64,000 nucleotides of DNA from an uncultured Eubacteriales bacterium. GTDB lineage: Bacteria > Bacillota > Clostridia > Christensenellales > UBA1242. Position 1 is the stretch's first letter, and each line of letters begins with the position of its first letter. Location: NCBI GenBank assembly GCA_900551855.1, contig URXM01000005.1, forward strand, positions 36,479-100,478. The letters are read 5' to 3'. This document shows positions 25,634 through 34,177 of the stretch, piece by piece. The position numbers and the translations under genes were made by a program. Under the pieces are notes generated by a model, which was given only the letters and a program-made list of their open reading frames with translations, did no database searches and was not told where the DNA came from.

Positions 25634-26125
25634 TTATTTTCTCATTTTTGTTATTTCACGCAATAGTGAGAGTTTTTGCATTTGCGGTATGTCATCTCTT
25701 TTTAATGTTTCCATTTTGAGATCATACGCTGCTTGTGCATCTTTCTCCCAGCCTTCGTAGTATCCTGGTAGGCTCTTTTGGTCTGTTTTGCCTATCCATT
25801 TCATTCCTCTTGGCTTGTCTATATGGTTTCCTAGTGCGTTTGGCTGTTTTCCTTGTAAATAGTCCAGTGTTTCTTTTCCTTGTCCTGCGTTGTGTGTGCT
25901 TCTAACAACTGCGAGCGTCTTGTATGTTTTCCCGCTCTTTGGATGGGTTACTTCTGGCGTTACTATGTCCCCTGTTCTTTTGTTTGTTCCATAGTATGAA
26001 TACAACTTACCGCTGCCATTGTGTCCGTATGTGACATTGATAATCTGTGCGCCACCATACTTTGGTGTTCTCGCCTGTCCAGTTGTCCCCATTGTATTTA
26101 GTTTTTGTATTGTTTGCTCTGCCAT
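25634..26125 (-). CDS. phage head-associated protein of unknown function
   Basis: This 163-residue basic protein is rich in G, T and Y in its first half (YGGAQIINVTYGHNGSGK) with a helical C-terminus. It follows the small capsid-adjacent gene and has AAAGGAGG upstream. Possible roles are head decoration or completion. Confidence 0.5.
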   Translation of the reverse strand: MAEQTIQKLNTMGTTGQARTPKYGGAQIINVTYGHNGSGKLYSYYGTNKRTGDIVTPEVTHPKSGKTYKTLAVVRSTHNAGQGKETLDYLQGKQPNALGNHIDKPRGMKWIGKTDQKSLPGYYEGWEKDAQAAYDLKMETLKRDDIPQMQKLSLLREITKMRK

Positions 26126-26196
26126 TGTAAACCTCCTTTATAAATGGTATAGGACGGGTTTTTGAAATGAACCCATCCTAATGAAAAACATTTTTA

Positions 26197-26472
26197 CTAT
26201 TCGGTCTTTGTGTCTTCTGTTGATTCTTCTGTTTCGCCAGTAGCTTCTTTCTCGGTCTCTGTGTTTTCAACATCTGGTTTAACTTCATCATTTTTCTTTG
26301 ATTTAGTTTTGACTTTGGTTTCAACCTCTGGTTTAACTTCTTCTACAACGCCTGCCTTGATAAGTTCTTCTCCACGAGCATCGCTTACCTCTCTGATTGT
26401 GCAGTTGTCGGTAGTTCTGTAAATCAACTTTGTTTCTTTATCCTTATAGTTTTTAATTGTTTTGATTAGCAT
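26197..26472 (-). CDS. small capsid-adjacent protein with an acidic tail
   Basis: The 91-residue protein has an N-terminal beta domain (IKNYKDKETKLIYRTTDN) of the kind often encoded just after the major capsid gene. A low-complexity K/E/T tail follows (from about residue 50). GGAGGGG precedes the start. A hairpin lies between it and the next gene (26151-26180). Confidence 0.6.
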   Translation of the reverse strand: MLIKTIKNYKDKETKLIYRTTDNCTIREVSDARGEELIKAGVVEEVKPEVETKVKTKSKKNDEVKPDVENTETEKEATGETEESTEDTKTE

Positions 26473-26492
26473 AAACTAACCCCTCCTTTCAA

Positions 26493-27752
26493 TTAGACCT
26501 CGTCCAATGTTTCTGGTGCATCTTGTGAGCCATCAGCGTAAGTGTTAAGTGTGTTATCAACGCCAATAAGTGGGTCGTTGTCATAGTTAAGGTTAGGCAA
26601 TACGAATTTACCAACAAGTCCCGCACGAATTGCTGTGATTGCAGTAAGTGCTTTTGCTGCTGTTGAGAAGTCGTCACCGCTGAACACTGCTTTAAGTGAG
26701 TTACCTGATAAGCAACGAACGCCCATATTAACTTTTGGTTGGATAATAACGCCTTGTGTGTCTGGGTCGTCAACAGTTTTAAATGATGTTGGTCTCAAAC
26801 CACGAAGGGTTGCATTTGCTGGTGCAATCAATGCAGATAATTGTTCCAAGTATCCGATTACTGTTGCATCTTTTACTGGGTCAAGTCCAAGATAGTAGTA
26901 TGTTGCGTCTTTTACTTGTGTAAGCACTTCGTAAAGTGGCATACCATCAAGCCAGCCTACATAACCACTTTGGTAGTCGGCTACTGTCTTCTTTTCGCCA
27001 GTGAAAGCGTTGAGACCGCCTTGTGCTACCATTCTTGTTGCTACATCTGATGCTGACAATGCGTTTGTATCTGACAAGTCAACAAGGAATGTTGGGTCAA
27101 ATAGGAATGCTTGTCTTGCATCTGCTGGGTAGTATCCTGCATAAAGTTTGCTATCGCCTTTGCTTACTTTTGCATTTGAAAGTTTGAACGCTCTTGTTGC
27201 AGCTGTTCTGTTTGCTGCATCGTATGTGTAAATTTCAATTGCTTTCTTCACTTCTGCTACTGTTGGTGTTGAACCGAAGCTATCAATGAAGAATGAGTAA
27301 AGTTGAGATGCGAATGTATAGCCGTTAATGTTGATTGCGATGTCTTGTTCGATTTGGTCTTTGCAGATTTTCTCAAAGCCTTCATTAAGGTTTGCTGCAT
27401 TTGTGCCTTCTACTTCATCTTCTGAGATTGCGATGTTTGTATCGTATCTTTTCAAAATGTCAATAGTGAAGCGTCTTGAAAGGACATGTTTTCTTTGTCC
27501 TGTTGTGCTGTCTGGCAAGTTGTCCTTGTTAGTCCATGCACCGTTTGTTTGAGCGCCACGCATTCTAAATCTGTTATTGATTGGCAATGGTACATAAATG
27601 TCAATCATTGCTGCGTTTGTTTGCTCTGGTGTTACGAATTTGTCTGTGATACCGAAGCCATCTTTGTGGATGATATCTTGGTATAAGTTTTTGTAGACTG
27701 TCTTTGATACAAGTCTAGCGATTTGTTGGTTGTTTACATTAAATAAACTCAT
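26493..27752 (-). CDS. major capsid protein (probable)
   Basis: The 419-residue protein begins MSLFNVNNQQIARLV, contains TDKFVTPEQTNAAMIDIYVP, and has the long N-terminal arm and alternating helix/strand pattern of HK97-fold capsid proteins. It lies right after an acidic scaffold-like gene and is flanked by a terminator hairpin, as abundant proteins often are. ATG 27752 has AAAGGAGAAA; the longer frame upstream lacks a ribosome site. Position and length support the call; no family motif is definitive by eye. Confidence 0.8.
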   Translation of the reverse strand: MSLFNVNNQQIARLVSKTVYKNLYQDIIHKDGFGITDKFVTPEQTNAAMIDIYVPLPINNRFRMRGAQTNGAWTNKDNLPDSTTGQRKHVLSRRFTIDILKRYDTNIAISEDEVEGTNAANLNEGFEKICKDQIEQDIAININGYTFASQLYSFFIDSFGSTPTVAEVKKAIEIYTYDAANRTAATRAFKLSNAKVSKGDSKLYAGYYPADARQAFLFDPTFLVDLSDTNALSASDVATRMVAQGGLNAFTGEKKTVADYQSGYVGWLDGMPLYEVLTQVKDATYYYLGLDPVKDATVIGYLEQLSALIAPANATLRGLRPTSFKTVDDPDTQGVIIQPKVNMGVRCLSGNSLKAVFSGDDFSTAAKALTAITAIRAGLVGKFVLPNLNYDNDPLIGVDNTLNTYADGSQDAPETLDEV

Positions 27753-27800
27753 GTTATTTTCTCCTTTATTCTGTTTTTTGATTTTTGTTTTTTTGATGTA

Positions 27801-27823
27801 AAAAACCACCGCTATGGTGGTTT
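27801..27823 (-). terminator. hairpin between scaffold and capsid genes
   Basis: AAACCACC / GGTGGTTT with loop ATAGC is followed on the minus strand by TTTT. It is an intercistronic attenuator or mRNA-stabilising hairpin upstream of the capsid gene. Confidence 0.7.
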
Positions 27824-27851
27824 GCTTGCTTATCTGTGTTCCAGATTACTA

Positions 27852-28496
27852 TTATCTATGGAAGTGTACATCGGCACAATCGTCATAGAGTCTGTTGACT
27901 TTTGCAGGTGCGGTTGGTTTGGCTGAATAACCGAACGCCCCGTTTACCTTGTTTTTCAAACTAGCGTTTTCTGCTTCTAGTGCTGCGACCTTTGCGTTTA
28001 ATCCTTCGATTATTTGTTCGTAGTCTATTGGCAATGTTTCGCCAGTTTCGGCAGTGATTGAGCCTTCATCAACAGTATCAACCTCGCCCGCTGGTGCCCC
28101 CTTTGTCATTACAGGGATGTCATCGTCTTCCTGGGTTTCTGGTTCTGGCTCTGTCACGGCTTCTTCTGTGCCCTCATTTTCGCCCTTTTCTTCCTCTGTT
28201 GACACTTCTTCGGTGGCGGTTGTTTCCGCTGCCTCTGCTGGCTTTTCTTCGGCTTCTGGGGTTTCTTCTGATGGTGCAGTTTCTGCTTCTGTGTTTTCTT
28301 CTGCCTTTTCTTCGGTGATTTGTTCTTCTACCTTTTCTTCTTCCTTTGTTTCAACGGCAGCATTTGGCGCTTCTGTTTCTGCTGTTTCTTCGCTTCCTGC
28401 CTTTGTCTCATCGGCTGTGATAAAGGTTTTGAACGCTTCTAGTTCTTTTGGAGATAATTCTTTCAACTTCTCCTTTAACTCTGCAAGTTTATCCAT
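27852..28496 (-). CDS. scaffold-like acidic protein
   Basis: The 214-residue protein has a helical N-terminus (MDKLAELKEKLKELSPKELE), a very acidic E/T/A-rich low-complexity centre (about 45-140) and a C-terminal coiled coil (LNAKVAALEAENASLKNK) with a short conserved tail. This architecture, directly upstream of the capsid gene, is typical of capsid scaffolding proteins. The overlapping rightward S/V-rich frame is a shadow of the acidic repeats. GGAGGGCAAG precedes the ATG. Confidence 0.75.
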   Translation of the reverse strand: MDKLAELKEKLKELSPKELEAFKTFITADETKAGSEETAETEAPNAAVETKEEEKVEEQITEEKAEENTEAETAPSEETPEAEEKPAEAAETTATEEVSTEEEKGENEGTEEAVTEPEPETQEDDDIPVMTKGAPAGEVDTVDEGSITAETGETLPIDYEQIIEGLNAKVAALEAENASLKNKVNGAFGYSAKPTAPAKVNRLYDDCADVHFHR

Positions 28497-28613
28497 CTTG
28501 CCCTCCTTTATTTTGTTTTTATATTTACGCCTCCTCCTCATCCTTATGGGCTCTCCACCTCTCTGCTCGCCAGCAGTTAAGAACTTATTTTATGGCGTAG
28601 TTTCTTGTTTTGT

Positions 28614-29114
28614 TTAGTCTTCGTCCCACATTGCGTCCATTTCTGACATCAATTTATGGTTTTCGGCTATAAGTTTTGACTTTTCTTCTGGGCTTGCTGT
28701 TTTCATTTTAGCCCTGTTTGCTGTGACCTTCCTTCCTAACTCGTCATATCTTTTTCGTTTATCTTCTGTTAGTGTGGTTTGGACCTTTGATTGTTGTTTG
28801 TTTTCAACGCTTATCTCATAACCGTTTGAAGTTTCTTTTACTGTGAATTTCTTATACGGATTTGCATTCTCTTTATACATATCCGCCACCTTCTTATTTT
28901 GGGTTGTTGCTTTACCTTTTTTGTCTAATGTTTTAGAAACATTCAAAACTTCATAACTTGTGTCTTTGTCGGTTGACTGCGTCTTTTTGTTGAATGTGTT
29001 ATTCATTGCGTCCTTTACGGTCTGCCCTTTCTCCACGAAGACATGTGCACCATTTATTGTGATCCACTCTCCATCTTCGCCTTGTCCTTTCATAAGGTTA
29101 TTGTTTTTCTCCAT
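28614..29114 (-). CDS. phage protein with ITxNGAHV motif, paralogue A
   Basis: The 166-residue protein has near its N-terminus GEWITINGAHVFVEKGQTV (about residues 15-33), a short beta motif that recurs in the protein at 29356-29745. The rest is lysine-rich and helical. Such motifs occur in phage minor head proteins and capsid-gene inserts. It lies between terminase and scaffold genes, so a minor head role is likely. Confidence 0.55.
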   Translation of the reverse strand: MEKNNNLMKGQGEDGEWITINGAHVFVEKGQTVKDAMNNTFNKKTQSTDKDTSYEVLNVSKTLDKKGKATTQNKKVADMYKENANPYKKFTVKETSNGYEISVENKQQSKVQTTLTEDKRKRYDELGRKVTANRAKMKTASPEEKSKLIAENHKLMSEMDAMWDED

Positions 29115-29146
29115 GCTTTCTCTCCTTTTATTTTTTGCATTAAAAA

Positions 29147-29166
29147 AGCAAGTATTGTTACTTGCT
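29147..29166 (-). terminator. intercistronic hairpin
   Basis: AGCAAGTA / TACTTGCT with a 4-base loop is followed by TTTTT on the minus strand. It separates the terminase group from the head gene group. Confidence 0.7.
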
Positions 29167-29168
29167 AT

Positions 29169-29366
29169 TTAGTCTTGTTCGTATATTTCTGTTATCTTTT
29201 CTAGTATTTCGTCATATTTGGCGTTTGGGTTGGCTTTGAGCCATTTTAGCATTTCTTCGTGCGCTTTCTTTATATCTAGCACGCTTGTAAAGCCGAGCAT
29301 ATCATCCCTGCTTATTCCTCTTGCTTTGAAAATGTCTATAATTTCCATTTCTGTTTTACTTAGCAT
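29169..29366 (-). CDS. small phage protein
   Basis: This 65-residue helical acidic protein begins MLSKTEMEIIDIFKARG. ATG 29366 is chosen because GGGAGG lies seven bases upstream, inside the end of the preceding gene, which it overlaps by 11 bp. No family is recognised. Confidence 0.6.
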   Translation of the reverse strand: MLSKTEMEIIDIFKARGISRDDMLGFTSVLDIKKAHEEMLKWLKANPNAKYDEILEKITEIYEQD

Positions 29367-29745
29367 CGTTGCCCTCCCAGTAATTGATTTTGTCTTCATT
29401 CCCTAGAATTGGAACTTTAAACCTGCACAGGATCTGTTCTTTTGTTTTGCTATAAGTAAACTTGTAATAGTGATTTCCGTACAGAATTGTTCCCTTTGCT
29501 GGTATCTTGTCCGCATGTTTTGTTCTTATAGCGCTGCAAAACTCCGCATATTCCTGCTCTGGTAGTCTTACTATACTGCTTTTGGTTTTATTTATCAAGG
29601 GTTTTGCCGAGAATTCTTGCACGGCTTCCTTTTTAGTTTGCCCTTCATGTATTGGTATGTGTGCACCGTTGGAGGTTATCCAGGCTATATCTTCTGTTTC
29701 TCCCTTGCCTTCGGTCGGGTATCGTTCCTTTGTGAATTCTTCCAT
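29356..29745 (-). CDS. phage protein with ITxNGAHI motif, paralogue B
   Basis: The 129-residue protein carries AWITSNGAHIPIHEGQTKK (about residues 22-40), matching paralogue A. A C-terminal region (KIPAKGTILYGNHYYKFTY) looks like a small beta domain. It follows the terminase gene by 8 bp behind AGGAGGAGC. The function is unknown; the motif pair suggests a shared docking element. Confidence 0.55.
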   Translation of the reverse strand: MEEFTKERYPTEGKGETEDIAWITSNGAHIPIHEGQTKKEAVQEFSAKPLINKTKSSIVRLPEQEYAEFCSAIRTKHADKIPAKGTILYGNHYYKFTYSKTKEQILCRFKVPILGNEDKINYWEGNDAK

Positions 29746-29753
29746 TGCTCCTC

Positions 29754-31241
29754 CTAGATGCGCCCGTATTTGTCCTGGGCTCGTATTTTTTCAATGATTG
29801 TGTCTACTGATGTATCGTTATCGTATCTGGCTTTTCTTTCTGGGAATGTTAGGCTGTATGGGTTGCGTAGCACCATCATCACTCCGTATTGTAGTGCGTC
29901 TGTGCAGTCGTTTGGTATTGTTGGGTCTATTTTCTTGTTTTCAAGTAGTCTCAACGCTTTGATTTGTTCTACCAGTTTCTTGTTGCTGTATTTTGGGCTG
30001 AACTTATCAACATTGACAATTGTAAGCACTCCGTTTGCGAAGGCTGCGTTTATCATGTCGAGTTGTTGTTCTTTTGTGAATGAGGTGTGTCCTTGCCCTT
30101 TGTCTTTATAAGCAAACAGACGAACATTCCGCCACCTTAGGTAGTTTCTGTCTGTTGTTGCTATTACGCTCATTTGTCTATACATTCCACTTGCGCAGTC
30201 AAAACTAAATATAATTGGTATTGTGTGGTCTGGGTTGAAGTGTGCGTTTATGTAGTCCAAGTATTCAATAATCATTGCGCATCTTTCTGTAAGCGCAGGT
30301 TTTATTGATTGTTCCTTGCATGACAAATAAAAACTTTCTTGCGCTCGCAGCATTCCATTGTTGTGCACGGTTAGCATTGTTGCTGCTATTGCATCCTGGC
30401 TTTCTGCATCGTCCACACCTATTATGATTGCGTTTATAAATGCTCCCATACCAAGCCTTGCATCTGTTTGTTGGAATACTCGCCTGTCTATGTAGCATTT
30501 GTGTTCTATGAACGAGTGGAACACTGTTTCCCATCCTGCTGCATCTAGGTCGCCCATGTAAATCTGGCGATATGCTATTGGATCGCTTTTTTCCAGGTCT
30601 TGTATCTCGTGAAGTAGTGCTTGCGGTATCCACTCTATTATGTCGTGGTATGTTGGTTTTAGCACTGTCCATTCTTCGTCTTCAAGTTTTGCCTTGTAGA
30701 ACTCGTCAAACCACATTGATGCTCTGTCTGGGTTTCCTGCAAGTATTACCTTGCTGTGCCCTGCCTTCATTTGTCGTAAGAAGGTTGACAAGCAGTTTAG
30801 TAATATTTCCTTGTTGTGTAGTTTCTGCACCTCGTCCATAATGAACAGGCTTATTGGTCTTATAAGTTTCTTACCTTTTGTTGTGTTGACATTGCTTCTT
30901 TCTGTTGTTTGCACCGAGTAAACTCTTATTTGGTTTCGGTGTCCTTTCTTGTAAATGCATTTTGAAGAAGTTATCCACTCTTGCGTGGCGTTTAGTCCTT
31001 CACTTTCTATGAAAGCCTGGAACTCACTTAATACGCCCTCGCCTGCGTTTGTTAAACTATCAACGCCTATGCAGACATCGTATTCTGGGAATAGGTTGTA
31101 ATAAAGAAGTATTATTCTTCCAAGCCCTGACGATTTCCACGATGTTCTGGGAGAATACCACAGGTTCTTCTTGCACCAGTCGTCTTGTAAATCATTGAAC
31201 GATGGCTCATATACTTTTGGCACTTCTATTTCAAGTTCCAT
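29754..31241 (-). CDS. terL: terminase large subunit
   Basis: The 495-residue protein has an N-terminal packaging ATPase with Walker-A-like SPRTSWKSSGLGR (about residues 30-42) and Walker B ISLFIMDEVQ (about 130). Coupling segment VILAGNPDR follows. The C-terminal RNase H-like nuclease has IIIGVDDAES (about 268), IIFSFDCASG (about 344) and NDCTDALQYG (about 448). It pumps and cuts phage DNA at the portal. It follows the small-subunit-like gene with a GAGG ribosome site. Confidence 0.92.
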   Translation of the reverse strand: MELEIEVPKVYEPSFNDLQDDWCKKNLWYSPRTSWKSSGLGRIILLYYNLFPEYDVCIGVDSLTNAGEGVLSEFQAFIESEGLNATQEWITSSKCIYKKGHRNQIRVYSVQTTERSNVNTTKGKKLIRPISLFIMDEVQKLHNKEILLNCLSTFLRQMKAGHSKVILAGNPDRASMWFDEFYKAKLEDEEWTVLKPTYHDIIEWIPQALLHEIQDLEKSDPIAYRQIYMGDLDAAGWETVFHSFIEHKCYIDRRVFQQTDARLGMGAFINAIIIGVDDAESQDAIAATMLTVHNNGMLRAQESFYLSCKEQSIKPALTERCAMIIEYLDYINAHFNPDHTIPIIFSFDCASGMYRQMSVIATTDRNYLRWRNVRLFAYKDKGQGHTSFTKEQQLDMINAAFANGVLTIVNVDKFSPKYSNKKLVEQIKALRLLENKKIDPTIPNDCTDALQYGVMMVLRNPYSLTFPERKARYDNDTSVDTIIEKIRAQDKYGRI

Positions 31242-31249
31242 ACGCTACC

Positions 31250-31657
31250 TCAATCTTCAACATTTGATGGCGGTGTGTAATCTCCCACAATCTTCGGGTC
31301 TTTCTCTTTGGTTGTCTTGGCTTGCGACTTATCAACGAATTTGATTTTAATTCCTTTTATGTCGTTGCTTTCAAGTTCTAGTAGTTCTTTTGGCTTCTCG
31401 CCTATGGTATCTCTTACGAAGATGCTTGTTTTCACATCTCCTTTTAATAGGTTCTTTGCAAGTGCTGTCACCCAGTTTTCTTGTATGGTCTTACCATTTT
31501 GTTGCTCAATCTCTAAAAGGGCGAGCAGTTCCTCTTTTAGGCTCTTACGCCTGCGGATGTTCTCTGCTCTTTGCTTCCCGCCTTTACTGCCCAATTCTCG
31601 GGCTTCTTGCCCGCTACACCTTTTAAGGTTGGCTTTTTGTTTTTCTGTGACAGCCAT
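31250..31657 (-). CDS. terminase small subunit-like protein
   Basis: The 135-residue basic protein has KRCSGQEARELGSKGGKQR (about residues 11-29) and FVRDTIGEKPKE (about 84-95), a pattern found in small terminase/DUF5681-like proteins encoded before terL. It would recognise the packaging site. ATG 31657 shares a base with the metK stop (TAATG), so translation is coupled to the SAM cassette. Confidence 0.75.
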   Translation of the reverse strand: MAVTEKQKANLKRCSGQEARELGSKGGKQRAENIRRRKSLKEELLALLEIEQQNGKTIQENWVTALAKNLLKGDVKTSIFVRDTIGEKPKELLELESNDIKGIKIKFVDKSQAKTTKEKDPKIVGDYTPPSNVED

Positions 31658-32466
31658 TAAAACAAGCCCCATTCTGCGAACTTTTCAAATCCGCCGACAT
31701 TCTGGATGTATTTTCTTGCAATCTCTACTATTTCTTTGTAAGGTCTACCATCTACCTCTTTATCGCCTATCGCACAGAATAGTTCCACTGTTTGGTGGGC
31801 TTCCTGTGCTTTCAAAAATGCATAAATGTTTACGCTGACATCTGCCTTTGATAAGTCTTTACCGTGAAGTCCGCCACCTGTCACGCTTTGTGCCATATCG
31901 CTACCGAGTTTTCTATTTGTTGCGCCTGTGTCTACACTTGTACCGCCTGTCCACTCTCCTAGCGGGTTTATAAGTGCGTTAGGGAAGTCTTTTTGCAAGT
32001 CTTCGGTTTTTGCGTTGCTTTGGCAAATTACGAGCGTTGGTGCGCAATATGGGGCGGTAGTTCCATCAAGTATGTACTTCCCGTCTGTTCCGTATTTCTC
32101 ATAAATCTGGCGAGCAATCTTTGAGATATGTTCTTCTTCTCTTGTAAGTGGCACGCCTTTGAATATGCCATTGTCACCACATCTTATTTCTTCTGCTTGG
32201 TTCTTTGCTAGGTGTGCATCCTGTTTGGTGCATACGAAGTCCATTTTGATTTTGCCTGCGATTCTGGTTATCAAATCTTTTATTTCGTCCAGGTGTTGTT
32301 TGAAGTCCACGCTGCTTTCCACGATTATGTGACATTTGCCGTGTCCTATTAAAACTTCTACTGCGACTTTTGGGTTTTGTTCGAGTTTATACGCTAGATC
32401 AACGATTGCACCCGCTATTCTGTCTGCCACCTTATCTGGGTGTGCTGGGTTTACTTTTTCAATCAT
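31657..32466 (-). CDS. metK: compact phage S-adenosylmethionine synthetase
   Basis: The 269-residue protein makes SAM from methionine and ATP, as judged by family motifs. These are AHPDKVADRI (ATP/Mg site, residues 8-17), CGDNGIFKG (GDQG-like loop, about 96), TTAPYCAPTLVI, NPLGEWTGGTSVDTGATNRK (Asp, Arg and Lys of the active site) and GGGLHGKDLSKAD (lysine-rich loop). Bacterial MetK is about 380-400 residues, so this is a reduced version. It starts as ATGA over the nucleosidase stop. With its two upstream genes it forms a methyl-donor cassette. Activity is inferred. Confidence 0.88.
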   Translation of the reverse strand: MIEKVNPAHPDKVADRIAGAIVDLAYKLEQNPKVAVEVLIGHGKCHIIVESSVDFKQHLDEIKDLITRIAGKIKMDFVCTKQDAHLAKNQAEEIRCGDNGIFKGVPLTREEEHISKIARQIYEKYGTDGKYILDGTTAPYCAPTLVICQSNAKTEDLQKDFPNALINPLGEWTGGTSVDTGATNRKLGSDMAQSVTGGGLHGKDLSKADVSVNIYAFLKAQEAHQTVELFCAIGDKEVDGRPYKEIVEIARKYIQNVGGFEKFAEWGLF

Positions 32467-32903
32467 TTTATACTATCTCCTTTTGTTATTGTGTTGTATT
32501 GTTTTTGGTTTAAGTTATCGCTTACGATTTTTATGCTCATTACTTGCGTGAAGCCCATACTTAATATTGCATATAGTTCCATATCAAATAAGCACGGCTC
32601 TGTTATTTCTGTTTCTTCCACGAAGTCATTTGCTGTGTAGCACGGATATTGTCCATTGAGTTGATATTCTCTTTCTTTGAACTTTACGCCTGGATGGTAG
32701 TTCATTGATTTACCAACTGCGCAAATCTTGCCGATGGGTATGTTGTTGCTTCCTGCGTATCCTATGTTTAGAATTGGTGTATTTCTGTCTAGGTTATGCA
32801 GCGCTTTGTAAACATTGCCGTATCCTACGCCCGTTTTTATAATGTCCGTGAAGTGCTTTGATAGCATTTTTTCTTCTTCGTCTGTTGCACATATAACTAG
32901 CAT
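32463..32903 (-). CDS. compact MTA/SAH nucleosidase-like protein
   Basis: The 146-residue protein resembles 5'-methylthioadenosine/S-adenosylhomocysteine nucleosidase, which cleaves the by-product of SAM-dependent methylation. Motifs: ICATDEEEKML at the N-terminus, LNIGYAGSNN (phosphorylase-like glycine loop, about 48), FDMELYAI carrying the Glu of the active site (about 110) and IVSDN with the acidic Asp (about 127). Typical enzymes are about 230 residues. The ATG at 32903 overlaps the methyltransferase stop by 7 bp. The function is inferred from motifs and neighbours. Confidence 0.75.
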   Translation of the reverse strand: MLVICATDEEEKMLSKHFTDIIKTGVGYGNVYKALHNLDRNTPILNIGYAGSNNIPIGKICAVGKSMNYHPGVKFKEREYQLNGQYPCYTANDFVEETEITEPCLFDMELYAILSMGFTQVMSIKIVSDNLNQKQYNTITKGDSIK

Positions 32904-34162
32904 AGGCGTTCTGCCTTCTTGCCCGTGAATTGTTCCCATCTGTCAATAATTACGCTTGCGTATTTTGGGTCATACTCTACTATCTTGCATCTTCTGTCTA
33001 TTTGCTCGCATGCTATAAGTGTTGAACCGCTGCCACCGAATAAATCAAGCACGAGTTCTCCTGGTCTGCTGCTGTTCTTTATGAGTCTTGCAATCAAGCG
33101 TATAGGCTTCATTGTTGGGTGTAGGCTGTTTACTATTACCTTGTCTTCATTAATAACTGTTGTGCTTACTTTGTCGCTGTATATTTCTTCTAGAAGTTTG
33201 AGCAGTTCCTCTTTCTTTAACTTTTTAAGATCAATGTTCTTGTCTTCTATAATTGTGCTTTGTGTTCGATCATCCACGAAGTAGTGGCTTGCGCCTTCCT
33301 TCCATCCGTATAGGCATGGTTCGTGTTTCCAGTGGTAGTCTTGTCTACCAAATACGAATGAACTTTTGTTCCAGATTAATTGTTGCCTTACTGTTAGCCC
33401 GTGTTCTTTGAGCGCTGCTTCAAATGGTATATGGTTTCGGCTGGCATACCACACATAAAAAGCACCACCTTCTTTTAGTGATGCTTCCAAGTTTTCAAAC
33501 GCTTTTAATAAAAACTCTTTGAAGTCTTCGTTATCCATATCGTCATTTTCAATCTTCATTCCTTTTGAGTTTGAGATTGCGACATTGTATGGCGGGTCTG
33601 TCATAACCATATCTGCGGCTTCTTCCGCCATTAGTTTTTTCACATCTTCTGGGTTGGTGCTATCTCCGCACATTAGCGTGTGCCTTCCTAGTTTCCAGAT
33701 TTCGCCTTGCTTGCAGCGTGGTTCTTCCATGTCTTCTAGGGTGTTGTCCACATCGTATTCGTCTTCCTGTGGCTCTTTTTCTTCTTCTATGGTTGGTATT
33801 TCCCAGTCAAGGTTGAATTCTTCAAGTGATAACTCTTTCAATTCTTCCTCTAAAAGTTCCATGTCCCAGTCTGCGATTTCGTTTGTTTTGTTGTCTAGGA
33901 GCGCATATTCCCTTATTTGTTGTTCTGTTAGGTCGTCTGCGATTATGCATGGCACTTCTTCTATTCCTAGTTTTCTGGCTGCTTTGAGTCTGGTGTTTCC
34001 GCAGTATACCACATTGTTGGTGTCTGCTATCAATGGGTTTTTGAAGCCGTATTTCTCAATACTCTTTGCGACTGTATCAACCGCCTTGTCATTAAATCTT
34101 GGGTTTCTGGCATTGAGTTGTAGATCTTCAACTTTCATGTATACGATTTGGTGTCTTTTCAT
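32897..34162 (-). CDS. ParB-domain DNA methyltransferase (beta class, DPPY)
   Basis: The 421-residue protein has an N-terminal ParB/sulfiredoxin-like domain (about residues 1-110, LQLNARNPRFND and VYCGNTRLKAARK). The catalytic domain has motif IV TDPPYNVAI (about 190) before motif I LDLFGGSGSTLI (about 375), the beta-class order. DPPY indicates amino methylation, most likely N6-adenine. No restriction endonuclease is next to it, so it is an orphan phage methyltransferase, perhaps for evading restriction or timing packaging. ATG 34162 has GGAG just after a terminator-like hairpin. Confidence 0.92.
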   Translation of the reverse strand: MKRHQIVYMKVEDLQLNARNPRFNDKAVDTVAKSIEKYGFKNPLIADTNNVVYCGNTRLKAARKLGIEEVPCIIADDLTEQQIREYALLDNKTNEIADWDMELLEEELKELSLEEFNLDWEIPTIEEEKEPQEDEYDVDNTLEDMEEPRCKQGEIWKLGRHTLMCGDSTNPEDVKKLMAEEAADMVMTDPPYNVAISNSKGMKIENDDMDNEDFKEFLLKAFENLEASLKEGGAFYVWYASRNHIPFEAALKEHGLTVRQQLIWNKSSFVFGRQDYHWKHEPCLYGWKEGASHYFVDDRTQSTIIEDKNIDLKKLKKEELLKLLEEIYSDKVSTTVINEDKVIVNSLHPTMKPIRLIARLIKNSSRPGELVLDLFGGSGSTLIACEQIDRRCKIVEYDPKYASVIIDRWEQFTGKKAERLC

Positions 34163-34177
34163 GTTTTCTCCTATCAA

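Noticed and set aside
28054..28617. Rightward 187-codon Ser/Val-rich frame
   Set aside because: It is the mirror of the acidic repeats in the scaffold-like gene. The same reasoning applies to frames at 11832-12491 and 54093-54697.
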